A stretch of 64,000 nucleotides of DNA from Micromonospora tarensis (lineage in GTDB: Bacteria; Actinomycetota; Actinomycetes; Mycobacteriales; Micromonosporaceae): positions 1 through 64,000 of the forward strand of contig NZ_JAEVHL010000008.1 in NCBI RefSeq assembly GCF_016803395.1. The letters are read 5' to 3'. Position 1 is the first letter of the stretch. Each line of letters opens with the position of its first letter. Positions 1 to 8,896 of the stretch are shown one piece after another. The position numbers and the translations under genes are program-made. The notes below the pieces were generated by a model, which worked only from the letters and a program-made list of their open reading frames with translations, searched no databases and had not been told where the DNA came from.

Positions 1-550
1 CGATCATCCGCGCCGCCCGCGAGTGGTCGCGGTCGGCCGAGGCGAGCGCCGCGCCGGCAACGCAGACGTACGGCACGAAGTCGGCCCAGTCGTTGCGGAA
101 CACCCGCTCGCGGTTCTCGGCGAACAGCGTCCTGGCCACGTCGAGGTTGCCCAGGCCCAGCTCGCAGAACGCGAGGTTGTGGTATTCCGAGTTGACCGTC
201 CTGGGTTGGCCGAGCGCCTCGTTGAGCGCGATGCTCTCCCGGTACAGCTCCCGAGCGCGGACCAGGTCGCCAGACATCCGCGCCACCCCGGCCAGGACGT
301 GCCTCGGCCGTTCCTCAAGGCTTCGGTCGCCGGCGCGCAGCGCCACCGCGAGCGCCTCCCTGGCCCGGGCTTCCCCACCCGACAGGTCACCGCCACGGAT
401 GGCAACCCGGGCGAGGCTGTACCGGGCCTCCACCTCGCCCGCCGGGTCGCCGGCGGCCTGGGCCCGCTCGATCTCGGCCTCGCTCATCCGCACCACGGCG
501 GCGGTCTCGCCGCGCCGGAAGGCCGAGCGGACGTTCTCGCTGAAGGTCAT
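1..550 (-). CDS. TPR-repeat protein, C-terminus outside window
   Basis: The frame opens with ATG at 548-550 (protein start MTFSENVRSAFRRG) and stays open to the window edge, so about 183 residues are visible. The sequence is alpha-helical and shows tetratricopeptide-like helix pairs, for example EVEARYSLARVAIRGGD, RARELYRESIALNEALGQ and YHNLAFCELGLGNLDVA. Such proteins are usually scaffolds, or C-terminal parts of actinobacterial regulators; no DNA-binding or enzymatic domain is seen in this part. It lies 31 bp downstream of the broken acetyltransferase on the same strand and may be co-transcribed with it. Specific function is unknown. Confidence 0.7.
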   Translation of the reverse strand, partial: MTFSENVRSAFRRGETAAVVRMSEAEIERAQAAGDPAGEVEARYSLARVAIRGGDLSGGEARAREALAVALRAGDRSLEERPRHVLAGVARMSGDLVRARELYRESIALNEALGQPRTVNSEYHNLAFCELGLGNLDVARTLFAENRERVFRNDWADFVPYVCVAGAALASADRDHSRAARMI

Positions 551-581
551 GAGTCTTCCTGTTCCGCTGGCCGGTTGCCCG

Positions 582-1341
582 TCAGCCCGCCTGGAACACG
601 GTCCAGGTCTCCACGAGCGTGAAGCCCATCGATTCGTAGAGCGGTCGGCCCATCGGGCTGCTGTGCAGGTAGGCGGCGTCCGCGCCGGCGGCGATGCCAG
701 CACGCAACACCGCCTCGGTGAGCCCGCGGCCCAGGCCACGACCTCGGGCCGCCGGGACGACGGCGATGTTGAACACGCCGACAGCGCCGCGGGTCCGCAC
801 CCCGAACGCGGTGCCGACGGGGCGGCCGGACTCCTCGGCCAGATAGCCGGTCATGGCGTCGGCGTCGAGCACCGCACCGCCCATCAGCGAGCCGAAGGCG
901 CCGTCGGGGACCTCGAAGCTCTGGTTGAGGGCGTCGGTGTACCGCTCGCTCTCGACGGCGCGACCTGGCGTACCGGCGTCCGCTGGGCCGAGCCGGCCCG
1001 GAACACGATGTCGTCGGTGGCGCAGGCCAGGAAGGGCAGCTCGGAGCGTCCGCGCAACCCGTGCCGGGCCGCGAGATCGGCGACCTCGTCGCTCGCCTCG
1101 CCACGAACCATGAGCGACCAGTTCGGCACCTGCCTACGGACCTCGGTCGCCAGTTCGTCGAGCGACCCGAGGTCGGCTCGGTGGTCGTGTCAAAGACCCC
1201 GTTGAGCGTCGGGATGCCGGCCTGGGTGAGCCCTGCGCGAGCGGTGCCGCGCTCGGCGTACCAGCCCTTCGGGGTCACCCGGCAGAGGAGTTCGATGGCG
1301 TCGAAGTACGCCGTCGCCATCCGGTCGGCGGTGGTGCTCAT
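582..1341 (-). pseudogene. GNAT family N-acetyltransferase, two frameshifts
   Basis: Three successive frames join into one protein of about 253 residues. The N-terminal part begins MSTTADRMATAYFDAIELL (start 1341). The middle part contains VPNWSLMVRGEASDEVADLA. The C-terminal part contains the acetyl-CoA loop, seen as VVPAARGRGLGRGLTEAVLR, followed by YLHSSPMGRPLYESMGF, which is typical of the last strand and helix of GNAT enzymes. The breaks lie near 1180 and 960, and each is explained by one missing base. With the bases restored the product would acetylate an amine substrate that cannot be named. It could be a true pseudogene, but the same type of error recurs across the window, so sequencing error is more likely. 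Confidence 0.75.
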
Positions 1342-1631
1342 ATCCGGTCTCCCCCAGAACGCGCTCGCTGGTCCTCGTCCGACAACCTAACCAGCGGTCG
1401 GGTTGGCGAGCACCTTCGAGAGGCCGAGGTCACCCCGCACCGGCACCGCGCGGGCGGGCGGGCACTCGTCGTGGCGCACTCCTGGGGTTCGGCCGCGCCG
1501 TCTCCGCCGAACGGGTCCGGCGGGCGCCGCGCACCGATCAGGAATCGAGAAGCCCGCGAGCGCCGCCCAGCCTAGCCTTTGCCCAGGTAGCCGACAGCGC
1601 GCCAGGCCTGATCAACAGAGGGAGCCCGAGT

Positions 1632-2081
1632 ATGTCAGCGAAGACCACCACTACCGAGTCCGATGGCTTCAGCGCCGAGGAGCGGGCCGCGATGAAGGAG
1701 CGTGCCGCCGAACTACGCGCCGAGGGCAAGAAGGGCGCGCAGAAGGCCGACGGCCTCCAGGCGGTCCTCGACCGGATCGCCCAGATGGAGCCGGAGGACC
1801 GCGCGCTCGCCGAGCGGGTGCACGTGACGGTGACCGCCGCCGCCCCGGAGCTGTCCCCCAAGACCTGGTACGGGATGCCCGCCTACGCGAACGCGGACGG
1901 CAAGATCGTGCTGTTCTTCCAGGACTCCGGCAAGTTCAACTACCGGTACTCGACACTGGGCTTCCAGGACGCCGCCACCCTCGACGACGGCGACCTGTGG
2001 CCGGTGGCGTACGCGTTGCGGCAGTGGAGCCCGGCGGTGGAGAAGAGGGTCACCGAGTTGGTGCGGGCGGCGGTCTCCTGA
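1632..2081 (+). CDS. DUF1801 / YdhG-like protein
   Basis: This 149-residue protein has a charged helical N-terminus (GFSAEERAAMKERAAELRAE) followed by the DUF1801 fold. Family signatures visible are PELSPKTWYGMPAYANADGK and VLFFQDSGKFNYRYSTLGF. Members are small cytosolic proteins; some are annotated as putative iron chaperones, but biochemical evidence in actinobacteria is thin. The start ATG at 1632 follows GAGGGAGC upstream. It stands alone, with no clear operon partner. Confidence 0.85.
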   Translation: MSAKTTTTESDGFSAEERAAMKERAAELRAEGKKGAQKADGLQAVLDRIAQMEPEDRALAERVHVTVTAAAPELSPKTWYGMPAYANADGKIVLFFQDSGKFNYRYSTLGFQDAATLDDGDLWPVAYALRQWSPAVEKRVTELVRAAVS

Positions 2082-2402
2082 CCCGTCCCGTTCCACACCC
2101 CGGAGCGAACCAGCGGGCGGTGTCGGGCATCTCGACTGTCCGGCGGAGCCGGGCCGGACGCCCTTCCGCAACCGGCCCGAGGTGAGCGATGATCGGGAAC
2201 GGAGCTGAGGGAGGCACCCGGTGCGTACGTTGTGGGGCAGGTCGCCAGCGGTGGGACGGGGTCGCCCGGTGACGAGCCGGGCGGCCGACGGCGGCCGGCG
2301 GCCGGCGGGTCGCGGTCCCTCAACCACTGCGACGGCGACGCCCCGATGATCATGATGGCGATCGTCAGTCAGTTCGCGATCACCGAACTACCGGAGTGAC
2401 AA
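2082..2402. other. Intergenic region, no gene seen
   Basis: About 320 bases separate the DUF1801 gene from the phosphatase gene. Both strands were read. The open frames here have no recognisable protein features and look like high-GC shadows. No convincing terminator stem was found. A GGAG at about 2393 is the likely ribosome binding site of the next gene. Confidence 0.5.
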
Positions 2403-3274
2403 TTGTCGATCACTGACCAGGCGTTGGCCATCGCGGCGGCGGAGGCCGGAGCAGCTGTCGTCCGCGCTCGACACGGATCGTCGCTGACGCGCTTCACGAA
2501 GCTCGGGGACGACTTCGCCACCACTGCCGACATCGAGGCGGAGCAGGCCATCCTCGACGTCCTGCGGGCGGCGCGTCCGCAGGACGATGTGCTGGGCGAG
2601 GAGAGCGGGCGCACGGGTACCGGCGGAAACGGACGCACGTGGCTGGTCGACCCGCTGTGCGGCACGTTGAACTATGCCGCCCGCACCATGCTGGCCTCGG
2701 TCAACGTCGCGCTGCACACCGGCACGGGCAGCGCGGTGGCCGCGTCGGCGGACCCGTTCATCGGTGAGGTGTTCTGGACCGACGGCAGCGCCGCGTACGT
2801 CCGTAGCGCCGGGACGGACGAGCGGCTTGCCCCGTCGGCCGAGTCGAAGCTGGTCGACGTCAACCTCGACCCACCATTCCCCAGCAGGGACGTCTTCCTG
2901 GCCGCTCGACTGCTCGCCGACGAGGACTTCGCCGAACGGTTCCACCCACGGGTGATCTCCACCAGCCTGGCCGTGGCGTGGGTCGCCGCCGGTCGCCGCG
3001 CCGCCTACCTGACGGACCGCCACGACCTGGGCCGCAGCGTCCACTTCGCGGCCGGAATCGCCCTCTGCCAGGCGGCCGGTTGCGTGGTCACCGGGCTCGA
3101 CGGCCAGCCGCTGCACACCGGCGGGAACGGGCTCGTCGTGGCCGCCGACGAGCGACCCACGCCGCCCTGCTGGCCCTCATCCGCAAACAGCGCACCGGGC
3201 GGGACCAGGGGCCGAGGTCGTGGTCAGTCGCGGGGCCAGACCTGGACCGGCACGGCCGGGAAACCCGACGCTGA
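2403..3274 (+). CDS. Inositol monophosphatase family protein, frameshifted near the C-terminus
   Basis: The protein belongs to the Mg-dependent FIG superfamily (inositol monophosphatase, fructose bisphosphatase, CysQ). Visible motifs are DDFATTADIEAEQAI, the metal-binding GEESGR, and WLVDPLCGTLNYA in place of the usual DPIDGTxNF. The second Asp of that motif is replaced by Cys, so metal binding and activity may differ. The start is a TTG with GGAG seven bases upstream. Near 3151 one G is missing; restoring it gives a C-terminus containing THAALLALIRKQ and a stop at 3274, about 290 residues, near the normal family size. Substrate is unknown. Confidence 0.8.
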
Positions 3275-3403
3275 GAAAGTGTTCGGTGCGGCGGTCGCGG
3301 AGTAGGCAGTCCGGCCAGGCATCGAGCACCGCCGGCAGGGTGCGGTGACCGACCGCAGTTGACGGCGGGGCCCTGCCGCTGGTCGGAGGCCGCTGGTCGA
3401 CAG

Positions 3404-3883
3404 TCAGTCATGGTGGCGGGTGTGCTCCCCGGCGGGCGTGGAGTGGGCCGGGTCGGGCCGCGGCGGGTCGCTTCCGGCGCGGCGCAGGGCGGGGCCGATC
3501 AGCAGCGTCGACGTCGCGAACATCGCGGCGAACAGCAGCAGGGCGACGCCGGGTGCCCACCAGGTGGCGAAGCGACGGCGCAGTCGGAGCAACATCGGCG
3601 TCATGGCGGCCACGCCCAGCACACCGAACAGCACAGTGCCGCCGGCCCCGGCCAGCAGTGCCGTGCCGGCGAACAGGCCGAGGTGGTGCAGCAGGTGTGG
3701 GGCCAGACCCATCGTGGTGCCGAACACGGCCCCGACGCTCCACCGACCGACGCCGGGGCGGGTCGCCGGGCTGTCGTCGGCATCGAAGCGCGAGGCGGTC
3801 ACCGCTGCCGCGTCGCGGCGCGGTCCCGCACCGGCGCGCGCCCCGGAATCCGCAGCAGCCGGCACTGCCGGACCGTCAGCCAC
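3404..3883 (-). CDS. Small integral membrane protein
   Basis: This 159-residue protein has three or four hydrophobic segments, roughly residues 45-65, 70-90 and 108-130, and a short charged loop (RLRRRFATWW) between them. The segment GLAPHLLHHLGLFAGTALL has paired histidines at the membrane edge, and the C-terminus ends in HTRHHD, so metal binding is possible. Its start overlaps the end of the upstream marR gene by 8 bases, which indicates translational coupling and a role tied to that regulator. It resembles hypothetical actinobacterial membrane proteins; function is not known. Confidence 0.65.
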   Translation of the reverse strand: MADGPAVPAAADSGARAGAGPRRDAAAVTASRFDADDSPATRPGVGRWSVGAVFGTTMGLAPHLLHHLGLFAGTALLAGAGGTVLFGVLGVAAMTPMLLRLRRRFATWWAPGVALLLFAAMFATSTLLIGPALRRAGSDPPRPDPAHSTPAGEHTRHHD

Positions 3884-4355
3884 CGGCCGCCCCGCTCACC
3901 GCTGCCGCGCTCGGCTGCCTGTTCGCGGCGTGGACGAGTGTCGTCAACGCGGCGATGACCGCCGGGCGCTGCTCGGCCGGGATGTTGCGCAGCAGGTCGG
4001 CGAAGCGGGCCGCGCGGGCGACCGCCAGTTCACCGGCAGCGCGACGGCCCTCGGACGTCAACTCCAACCAGACCAGTCGGGCGTCACCGGCGCGCTCGGC
4101 CCGTTGGACCCAGCCCCGGGCGGTCAGCTGGGACACCAGCCGACTGACAGTGCTCTTCTCCAGCCGCAACCGCTCGCCCAGAACGCTCTGCGTCAACGGA
4201 CCGTCCCGGTCCAACTCCCCTACCGCGTGTGCCTCGGAGGTCGGCACCGGCGTGCCGCACGGAGTGCGGTCTGGCTGATGCAACCCGAACGCGCGCACGA
4301 ACGCGCTGATCCTTCCTTGGAGGGCGAGAGCCTGTTCGAGATCATCGTCCGACAT
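3876..4355 (-). CDS. MarR family transcriptional regulator
   Basis: A 159-residue protein with a winged helix-turn-helix of the MarR type at residues 45-105. The recognition helix region reads LRLEKSTVSRLVSQLTARGW and the wing reads RAERAGDARLVWLELTSEG. The flanking helices form the usual dimer interface. The gene overlaps the membrane protein gene downstream. Two 17-base direct copies of an imperfect palindrome begin directly upstream of its start codon, so autorepression is likely. The effector cannot be told from sequence. Confidence 0.92.
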   Translation of the reverse strand: MSDDDLEQALALQGRISAFVRAFGLHQPDRTPCGTPVPTSEAHAVGELDRDGPLTQSVLGERLRLEKSTVSRLVSQLTARGWVQRAERAGDARLVWLELTSEGRRAAGELAVARAARFADLLRNIPAEQRPAVIAALTTLVHAANRQPSAAAVSGAAGG

Positions 4356-4393
4356 GGTTCGACCCTACAACCAATTGGTTCGATCGTACAACC
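4356..4393. promoter_or_regulatory. Probable MarR operator, two copies 21 bp apart
   Basis: GGTTCGACCCTACAACC (4356-4372) and GGTTCGATCGTACAACC (4377-4393) are near-identical copies with outer arms GGTT and AACC. They are spaced 21 bp apart, two helical turns, and sit between marR (leftward) and the HAD gene (rightward). The position next to the marR start fits autoregulation. Confidence 0.65.
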
Positions 4394-4446
4394 ATGCATC
4401 GCCCTGCCGATCCGGCGCGGCGCGGCACGCCGGATACTTGTCCGTT

Positions 4447-5172
4447 GTGACGACCAAGGCCCTGATCTTCGACTTCGACGGCCTGCTGATGGACACCGAG
4501 AGCACGCTGTTGGAGAGTTGGCGGTGGGAGTGGCAGCGGCACGGCCTGCGGCTCGACCCGGCGGGTTTCTTCGCCGACCACGGCGGCGACGCGAACGAGG
4601 TTCGGTACGCGACGCTCGGCGCGACAGTGGGGCCGAGCTATGACCGCCCGTCCAGCCACGCCCTGCGGATGGCCTACCGAGCGGAGCTGAACGCCGCACT
4701 GAGCCCCGCGCCCGGCATTGTCGGCTGGCTGGATCGAGCCACGGAGCTGGGGCTGCGGCTGGCCGTGGCGAGCAGTTCCCCGAGCACCCACGTCGGCGCA
4801 CTGCTGGACCAGGCAGGTTTGCGGGCGCGGTTCGAGGTGCTGGCGACCGGCGAGGAGGTGCCCGCGCACAAGCCGGACCCGGCGGTCTACCTGCTGGCGT
4901 TGCGGCGACTCGGACTTCCGGCAAGCCAGGCGGTCGCGTTCGAGGACACCGCGCACGGCGTGGCGGCGGCACAGGCGGCCGGGCTTCGCTGCGTGGCGGT
5001 GCCGAACCCGCACGCGGACCACGCCCGCTTCTCGGCCGCGGACCTCGTGCTGCGCAGCGCCACGGACCTGGCCCTGGACGCCCTCCTGGCCACTGTGGCG
5101 CGGCGCGCGGACAGGCCCACCCGATCTTCGGTCAGCGCCGGCAGGCACACTGAGGAGCGATCCGACTCTTGA
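4447..5172 (+). CDS. HAD-IA family hydrolase (beta-phosphoglucomutase-like)
   Basis: A 241-residue cytosolic phosphatase or phosphomutase. Motif I is IFDFDGLLMDTE, with the nucleophile and acid Asp residues. Motif II is the Ser in LAVASSSPSTH. Motif III is the Lys in PAHKPDPAVYLLAL, and motif IV is AFEDTAHGVAAAQAAGLRCV. The cap domain occupies about residues 20-90. The GTG at 4447 was chosen because upstream codons cross the MarR operator and encode no conserved residues. It is divergent from marR and may share its control. Substrate is not predictable. Confidence 0.9.
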   Translation: MTTKALIFDFDGLLMDTESTLLESWRWEWQRHGLRLDPAGFFADHGGDANEVRYATLGATVGPSYDRPSSHALRMAYRAELNAALSPAPGIVGWLDRATELGLRLAVASSSPSTHVGALLDQAGLRARFEVLATGEEVPAHKPDPAVYLLALRRLGLPASQAVAFEDTAHGVAAAQAAGLRCVAVPNPHADHARFSAADLVLRSATDLALDALLATVARRADRPTRSSVSAGRHTEERSDS

Positions 5173-5199
5173 CATGAAGTCCGGTTGAGGTCCTAGCGT
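5169..5199 (+). promoter_or_regulatory. Putative promoter of sodN
   Basis: A consensus -35 box TTGACA (5169-5174) is followed at 19 bp by TAGCGT, a plausible actinobacterial -10 element, about 40 bp before the sodN start. It overlaps the stop codon of the preceding HAD gene. No Nur-type nickel operator could be identified with confidence. Confidence 0.4.
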
Positions 5200-5238
5200 G
5201 CCGTCGGTCACCTCAGCACCGTTGTCGAAGGGATTCTG

Positions 5239-5642
5239 ATGCAGCTGCCACGTGTTCTCCGGCCGCGTACCGTCGCGAGCGCGCACTGCGACCTGCCGTG
5301 CGGGGTCTACGACCCGGCCCAGGCCCGGATCGAGGCCGAGTCGGTCAAGGCGCTCTCCGAGAAGTACCAGGCCAGCGACGACCCGGAGTTTCGCACCCGC
5401 GCGCTGATCATCAAGGAGCAGCGCGCCGAGCTGGTCAAGCACCACCTCTGGGTGCTGTGGACCGACTACTTCAAGCAACCGCACTTCGAGAGGTACCCCC
5501 AGCTGCACGGTCTCTTCAACGAGGCGACCAAGCTGGCCGGCGCCGGCGGCGCGAAGGGCGCGCCGACCCGGCGGTCGCCGAGCAGTTGCTCGCGAAGATC
5601 GAAGAGATCTCGAAGATCTTCTGGGAGACCAAGCAGGGCTGA
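5239..5642 (+). CDS. sodN: Nickel-type superoxide dismutase precursor (frameshifted)
   Basis: SodN converts superoxide to hydrogen peroxide and oxygen in a hexameric Ni enzyme. The 15-residue propeptide MQLPRVLRPRTVASA precedes the nickel hook HCDLPCGVYDP, where His1, Cys2 and Cys6 bind nickel after cleavage. The helical body includes ARIEAESVKALSEKYQ and HHLWVLWTDYFK. Near 5561 one base is missing; restoring it gives the family C-terminus AEQLLAKIEEISKIFWETK and a total of about 134 residues, the normal size. The processing protease SodX, usually a neighbour, is not present. A radical SAM gene follows at 61 bp. Confidence 0.93.
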
Positions 5643-5703
5643 TCAGCCGAGGGCGGGTGGCTCGGGCCACCCGGTCCGGCGTACCGCGTTCAGGAGGAAC
5701 CGT

Positions 5704-7014
5704 ATGGCGTCGCGCACTGACCTCGTCGAAGACCTGATGGGGCGTTTCCCCCACGTGCCGCGGGAGGCGGTCCTGAAGGAGGATCTGCTGCGTGGCGGCC
5801 TCGCCTTCGACGACGCGGCACTCACCGACAACGAACACGGGGACGTCAAGCCGAAGTCGTACTTCATCTTCTCCTTCGACCACCGGACGCTGCCGGAGCT
5901 GGGCAGCGCCGCGCTGCGCCGGCCACCGGAGGAGATCGTGCTCACCGGAGGGCCGTACGAGCTACGTCGGACCGTGGTGTCGGTCCGCATCAACCCCAGC
6001 TCGCCGTACCGCGTCGGCACGGACAGCGACGGCCGGCTGCGCCTGTTCCTGGACGGACGCCCGATCGCCGACGTCGGGCTGCCTCCCATGCCGGCCTACT
6101 ACCGGCACACGCTCGCCAACGGCAAGTCGGTGATGGAGGTCGCCCCGACGATCCAGTGGGGTTATCTGATCTACCTCACCGCGTTCCGGGTCTGCCAGTA
6201 CTTCGGCGCCAAGGAGGAGTGCCAGTACTGCGACATCAACCACAACTGGCGGCAGCACAAGCAGGCCGGCCGGCCCTACACCGGGGTCAAGCCCGTCGAC
6301 GAGGTGCTGGAGGCGCTGGAGATTATCGACCGGTACGACACCAACCGGGCGTCGCAGGCGTACACCCTCACCGGCGGCAGCATCACCTCGCAGGTTGGCG
6401 GGTTGGCCGAGGCCGACTTCTACGGCCAGTACGCCCAGGCGATCGAGGAGCGGTTTCCGGGGCGGTGGATCGGCAAGGTCGTCGCCCAGGCGCTGCCCCG
6501 AGCTGACGTGCAACGCTTCTACGACTACGGGATCCGCATCTACCACCCCAACTACGAGGTGTGGGACAAGCGGCTGTTCGAGCTGTACTGCCCGGGCAAG
6601 GAGCGATACGTCGGTCGGGAGGAGTGGCACCGCCGCATCCTCGACTCCGCCGAGGTCTTCGGCCCGCGCAACGTGATCCCGAACTTCGTGGCGGGCGTCG
6701 AGATGGCCGCCACGCACGGCTTCGCGACGGTGAACGAGGCGATCGATTCCACCGCGGAGGGGCTCGACTACTTCGTGTCCCGTGGGATCACGCCCCGGTT
6801 CACCACCTGGTGCCCGGAGCCCACCACTCCGCTGGGCCGGACCAACCCGCAGGGAGCACCGCTCGAATATCACGTGCGCCTGCTGGAGGTCTACCGGGCG
6901 ACCATGGACGCCCACGGCCTGTCCAGCCCACCCGGGTACGGTCCGGCCGGCCCCGGGCGAGCGGTCTTCTCGGTCAGCTCCTTCATGGACACCCTGCCGT
7001 CGGCCGACTCGTAA
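5704..7014 (+). CDS. Radical SAM protein with unusual CX8CX2C cluster motif
   Basis: A 436-residue protein with a radical SAM TIM barrel. The presumed cluster site is CQYFGAKEECQYCDIN at about residues 170-185, spacing C-X8-C-X2-C instead of the usual C-X3-C-X2-C. YTLTGGSIT follows as the probable GGE-like SAM-binding motif. About 165 residues lie before the barrel, a family-specific N-terminal domain. A strong AGGAGG (5692-5697) precedes the ATG. It lies 61 bp after sodN on the same strand with no terminator between, so co-expression is likely. The reaction is unknown. Alternatives include a methyltransferase-like or BioB/HydG-like enzyme, but nothing here proves either. Confidence 0.85.
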   Translation: MASRTDLVEDLMGRFPHVPREAVLKEDLLRGGLAFDDAALTDNEHGDVKPKSYFIFSFDHRTLPELGSAALRRPPEEIVLTGGPYELRRTVVSVRINPSSPYRVGTDSDGRLRLFLDGRPIADVGLPPMPAYYRHTLANGKSVMEVAPTIQWGYLIYLTAFRVCQYFGAKEECQYCDINHNWRQHKQAGRPYTGVKPVDEVLEALEIIDRYDTNRASQAYTLTGGSITSQVGGLAEADFYGQYAQAIEERFPGRWIGKVVAQALPRADVQRFYDYGIRIYHPNYEVWDKRLFELYCPGKERYVGREEWHRRILDSAEVFGPRNVIPNFVAGVEMAATHGFATVNEAIDSTAEGLDYFVSRGITPRFTTWCPEPTTPLGRTNPQGAPLEYHVRLLEVYRATMDAHGLSSPPGYGPAGPGRAVFSVSSFMDTLPSADS

Positions 7015-7023
7015 CGAGCGCCC

Positions 7024-7060
7024 GCGGGCGGGAGCGCCACCGAAGGGTGCTCCCGCCCGC
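7024..7060. terminator. Bidirectional terminator
   Basis: A 12-bp perfect stem (7024-7035 with 7049-7060, GCGGGCGGGAGC arms) encloses a 13-base loop. It lies between the converging radical SAM and pectate lyase genes. Confidence 0.75.
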
Positions 7061-7098
7061 GTCATCCGCCTCGGCTCGGTTGCCTCAGGCCACCGGCG

Positions 7099-8649
7099 CT
7101 AACTGGCGTACGTCTCGAACTCGCCGACCCGTGGCGTACCGCCCGAGCTGTTGATCCTGAAGCTGATCTTCGTCAGGGCGGTCGCGGCGAAGGTGATCGA
7201 GCCGGCCCCGCTGCCGGCGGCCAGGACGGCCCCGTTGTCGTTGTTCACGAGCTGCCAGGCCCCGATGGTGCCCTGGGTGCCGGACGGTTCCCGGATGACC
7301 ACCCGGGACACCCGGGTGGCCGACTGCCACTTGATCGAGATCGTGCCGGTCGAGCCGGCCGGCGACCACCAGGTGCCGAGGTCGCCGTCGCGCACGTTGC
7401 CGTAGCTCGTCCCACTGGCCTTGCTGGAGCCGTCGGCACCCGCGCCGAGGCTGAGGTTGGTCCCACCGGACGGGGGCGGGGTGGTCGGCGGCGGAGTGGT
7501 CGGTGGCGGGGTGGTCGGCGGCGGAGTGGTCGGCGGCGGGGTCTGCGGCGAGCAGCTACCGTTCGACACCCGCAGACCCGTGTTGGCCCCCACCGTCTGA
7601 CGGACGATGTCCGGCACGCAGCTCGCCCCGTCGAGGCTGTACGGGTACGGGATGCTGACGGTGGTGTTGGAGGTCGGGTTGGGACCGGCGGGGTAGTTCT
7701 CGCTGCCGGCGCTGGACCAGGTCACGTTGTCGAACACGTTGCCGTTGACCTGCCAGTAGCCGCGTTCGTCGGTGTAGAACGTCCCCAGCACGTCCTTGGA
7801 GTCGCGGAAGTAGTTGTTCTCCACCTTGGCCCTGGCTCCGGCCCGGGAGTTGATGCCCGACTCGTGCAGGCTGACGTAGTGGTTGTTGTAGATGTGCGCG
7901 ATGCCGCCGCGCAGCAGCGGCGTCCGGGAGTCGATGTTCTCGTAGAGGTTGTGGTGGTAGGTGATGAAGCCGTTGGACGTGTCGCTCTCGCTGGACCCGA
8001 CCAGGCCACCGCGACCGGAGTTGCGCAGGATGCTGTAGGACAGCGTCACGTACTGGGTGTTGTCCTTCATGTCGAAGAGGCCGTCGTACCCCTCCGACTC
8101 CCCACCGGAGGCTTCCAGGGTGACGTGGTCGACCCAGACGTTGCGGACCGTGCTCTCCATGCCGATGGCGTCGCCGCCGTTGGAGGTGGGCGAGCCCGAC
8201 TTCTTGACGTTCCGCACCGTGACGTTCTGGATGATGATGTTGCTGGAGTCGCGGATGTGGATGCCGAGCTGATCGAAGACGGCGCTGCCGACTCCGATGA
8301 TGGTCACGTTGCTGATCTGCTTGAGCTCGATCACGCCCGCCGCGGTGTTGCAACTCGACCCCGACACCTTGCTGGTGTTGCCGTGGTTGATGGTCCCGGT
8401 GACCTCGATGACGATCGGGGTGCTGCTGCTGGCCCGACCGCACAACGCCGCGTGGATCGCCGTGCCGGTGGTGGCCCGCACCGTCTGCCCGCCCGCACCG
8501 CCGGTGGTGCCGCCGTTCTGGGTGGCGTAGCCGGTGGCGCTGCCGGCCGCCGCCGATGCCTGCGGGGACGGCAGCGCCACCCCGACCGCGATCCCCACGG
8601 CCGCCGTGGCCAGCGTTGCCTGAAGTCGCAGCGCGACTGGTCGTCTCAT
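7099..8649 (-). CDS. Secreted pectate lyase (PL1) with C-terminal F5/8-type module
   Basis: This 516-residue enzyme would cleave polygalacturonate outside the cell by beta-elimination. It has a signal peptide (about residues 1-33, ending PQASAAA), then a right-handed beta-helix. PL1 signatures are WVDHVTLEA, YDGLFDMKDNTQYVTLSYS and the catalytic-arginine motif SRTPLLRGG (RxPxxR). A Pro/Thr linker near residues 370-390 joins a C-terminal discoidin (F5/8 type C) module of about 120 residues that probably binds carbohydrate. It converges on the radical SAM gene and is probably monocistronic. Confidence 0.92.
   Translation of the reverse strand: MRRPVALRLQATLATAAVGIAVGVALPSPQASAAAGSATGYATQNGGTTGGAGGQTVRATTGTAIHAALCGRASSSTPIVIEVTGTINHGNTSKVSGSSCNTAAGVIELKQISNVTIIGVGSAVFDQLGIHIRDSSNIIIQNVTVRNVKKSGSPTSNGGDAIGMESTVRNVWVDHVTLEASGGESEGYDGLFDMKDNTQYVTLSYSILRNSGRGGLVGSSESDTSNGFITYHHNLYENIDSRTPLLRGGIAHIYNNHYVSLHESGINSRAGARAKVENNYFRDSKDVLGTFYTDERGYWQVNGNVFDNVTWSSAGSENYPAGPNPTSNTTVSIPYPYSLDGASCVPDIVRQTVGANTGLRVSNGSCSPQTPPPTTPPPTTPPPTTPPPTTPPPSGGTNLSLGAGADGSSKASGTSYGNVRDGDLGTWWSPAGSTGTISIKWQSATRVSRVVIREPSGTQGTIGAWQLVNNDNGAVLAAGSGAGSITFAATALTKISFRINSSGGTPRVGEFETYAS
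7475..7541 (-). repeat. Pro/Thr linker repeat inside the pectate lyase
   Basis: Tandem 15-base units encode repeated PPTTP blocks that form the flexible linker between the catalytic and binding domains. Copies differ only at third positions. Confidence 0.8.
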
Positions 8650-8896
8650 CTCGCCTCACCTTCACATTCGTCTCGTTGGTCGCGACCGCGCCTACCCTCG
8701 GAGTCCTTGAAGGAATAGTCGGCAGTGAATCGCATAGATTTCATCGCTGTGGCTTACGCCCTGGTAGAAGCAGGGTCCTGCCGCGCGATCAGGGTGCCGA
8801 TGATGACACTGATCACCTGTCCGTTAACTGAAACATCGATGTAACGCAATCGTAGGAAAGCGGTTTCCGGAAAGGCAAGGGCTAGCGCTTGCAGGT

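Noticed and set aside
4354..4446. Earlier start for the HAD phosphatase at 4354
   Set aside because: The added 31 residues are encoded by the MarR operator repeats and lie outside the HAD fold.
7475..7541. Short tandem repeats that might be a CRISPR or VNTR
   Set aside because: They are in frame and encode a Pro/Thr linker; there are no spacers.
8866..8879. Possible further TGTTAGCGCTAACA-like operator (GGCTAGCGCTTGCA)
   Set aside because: Only about 9 of 14 bases match and neither arm is intact.
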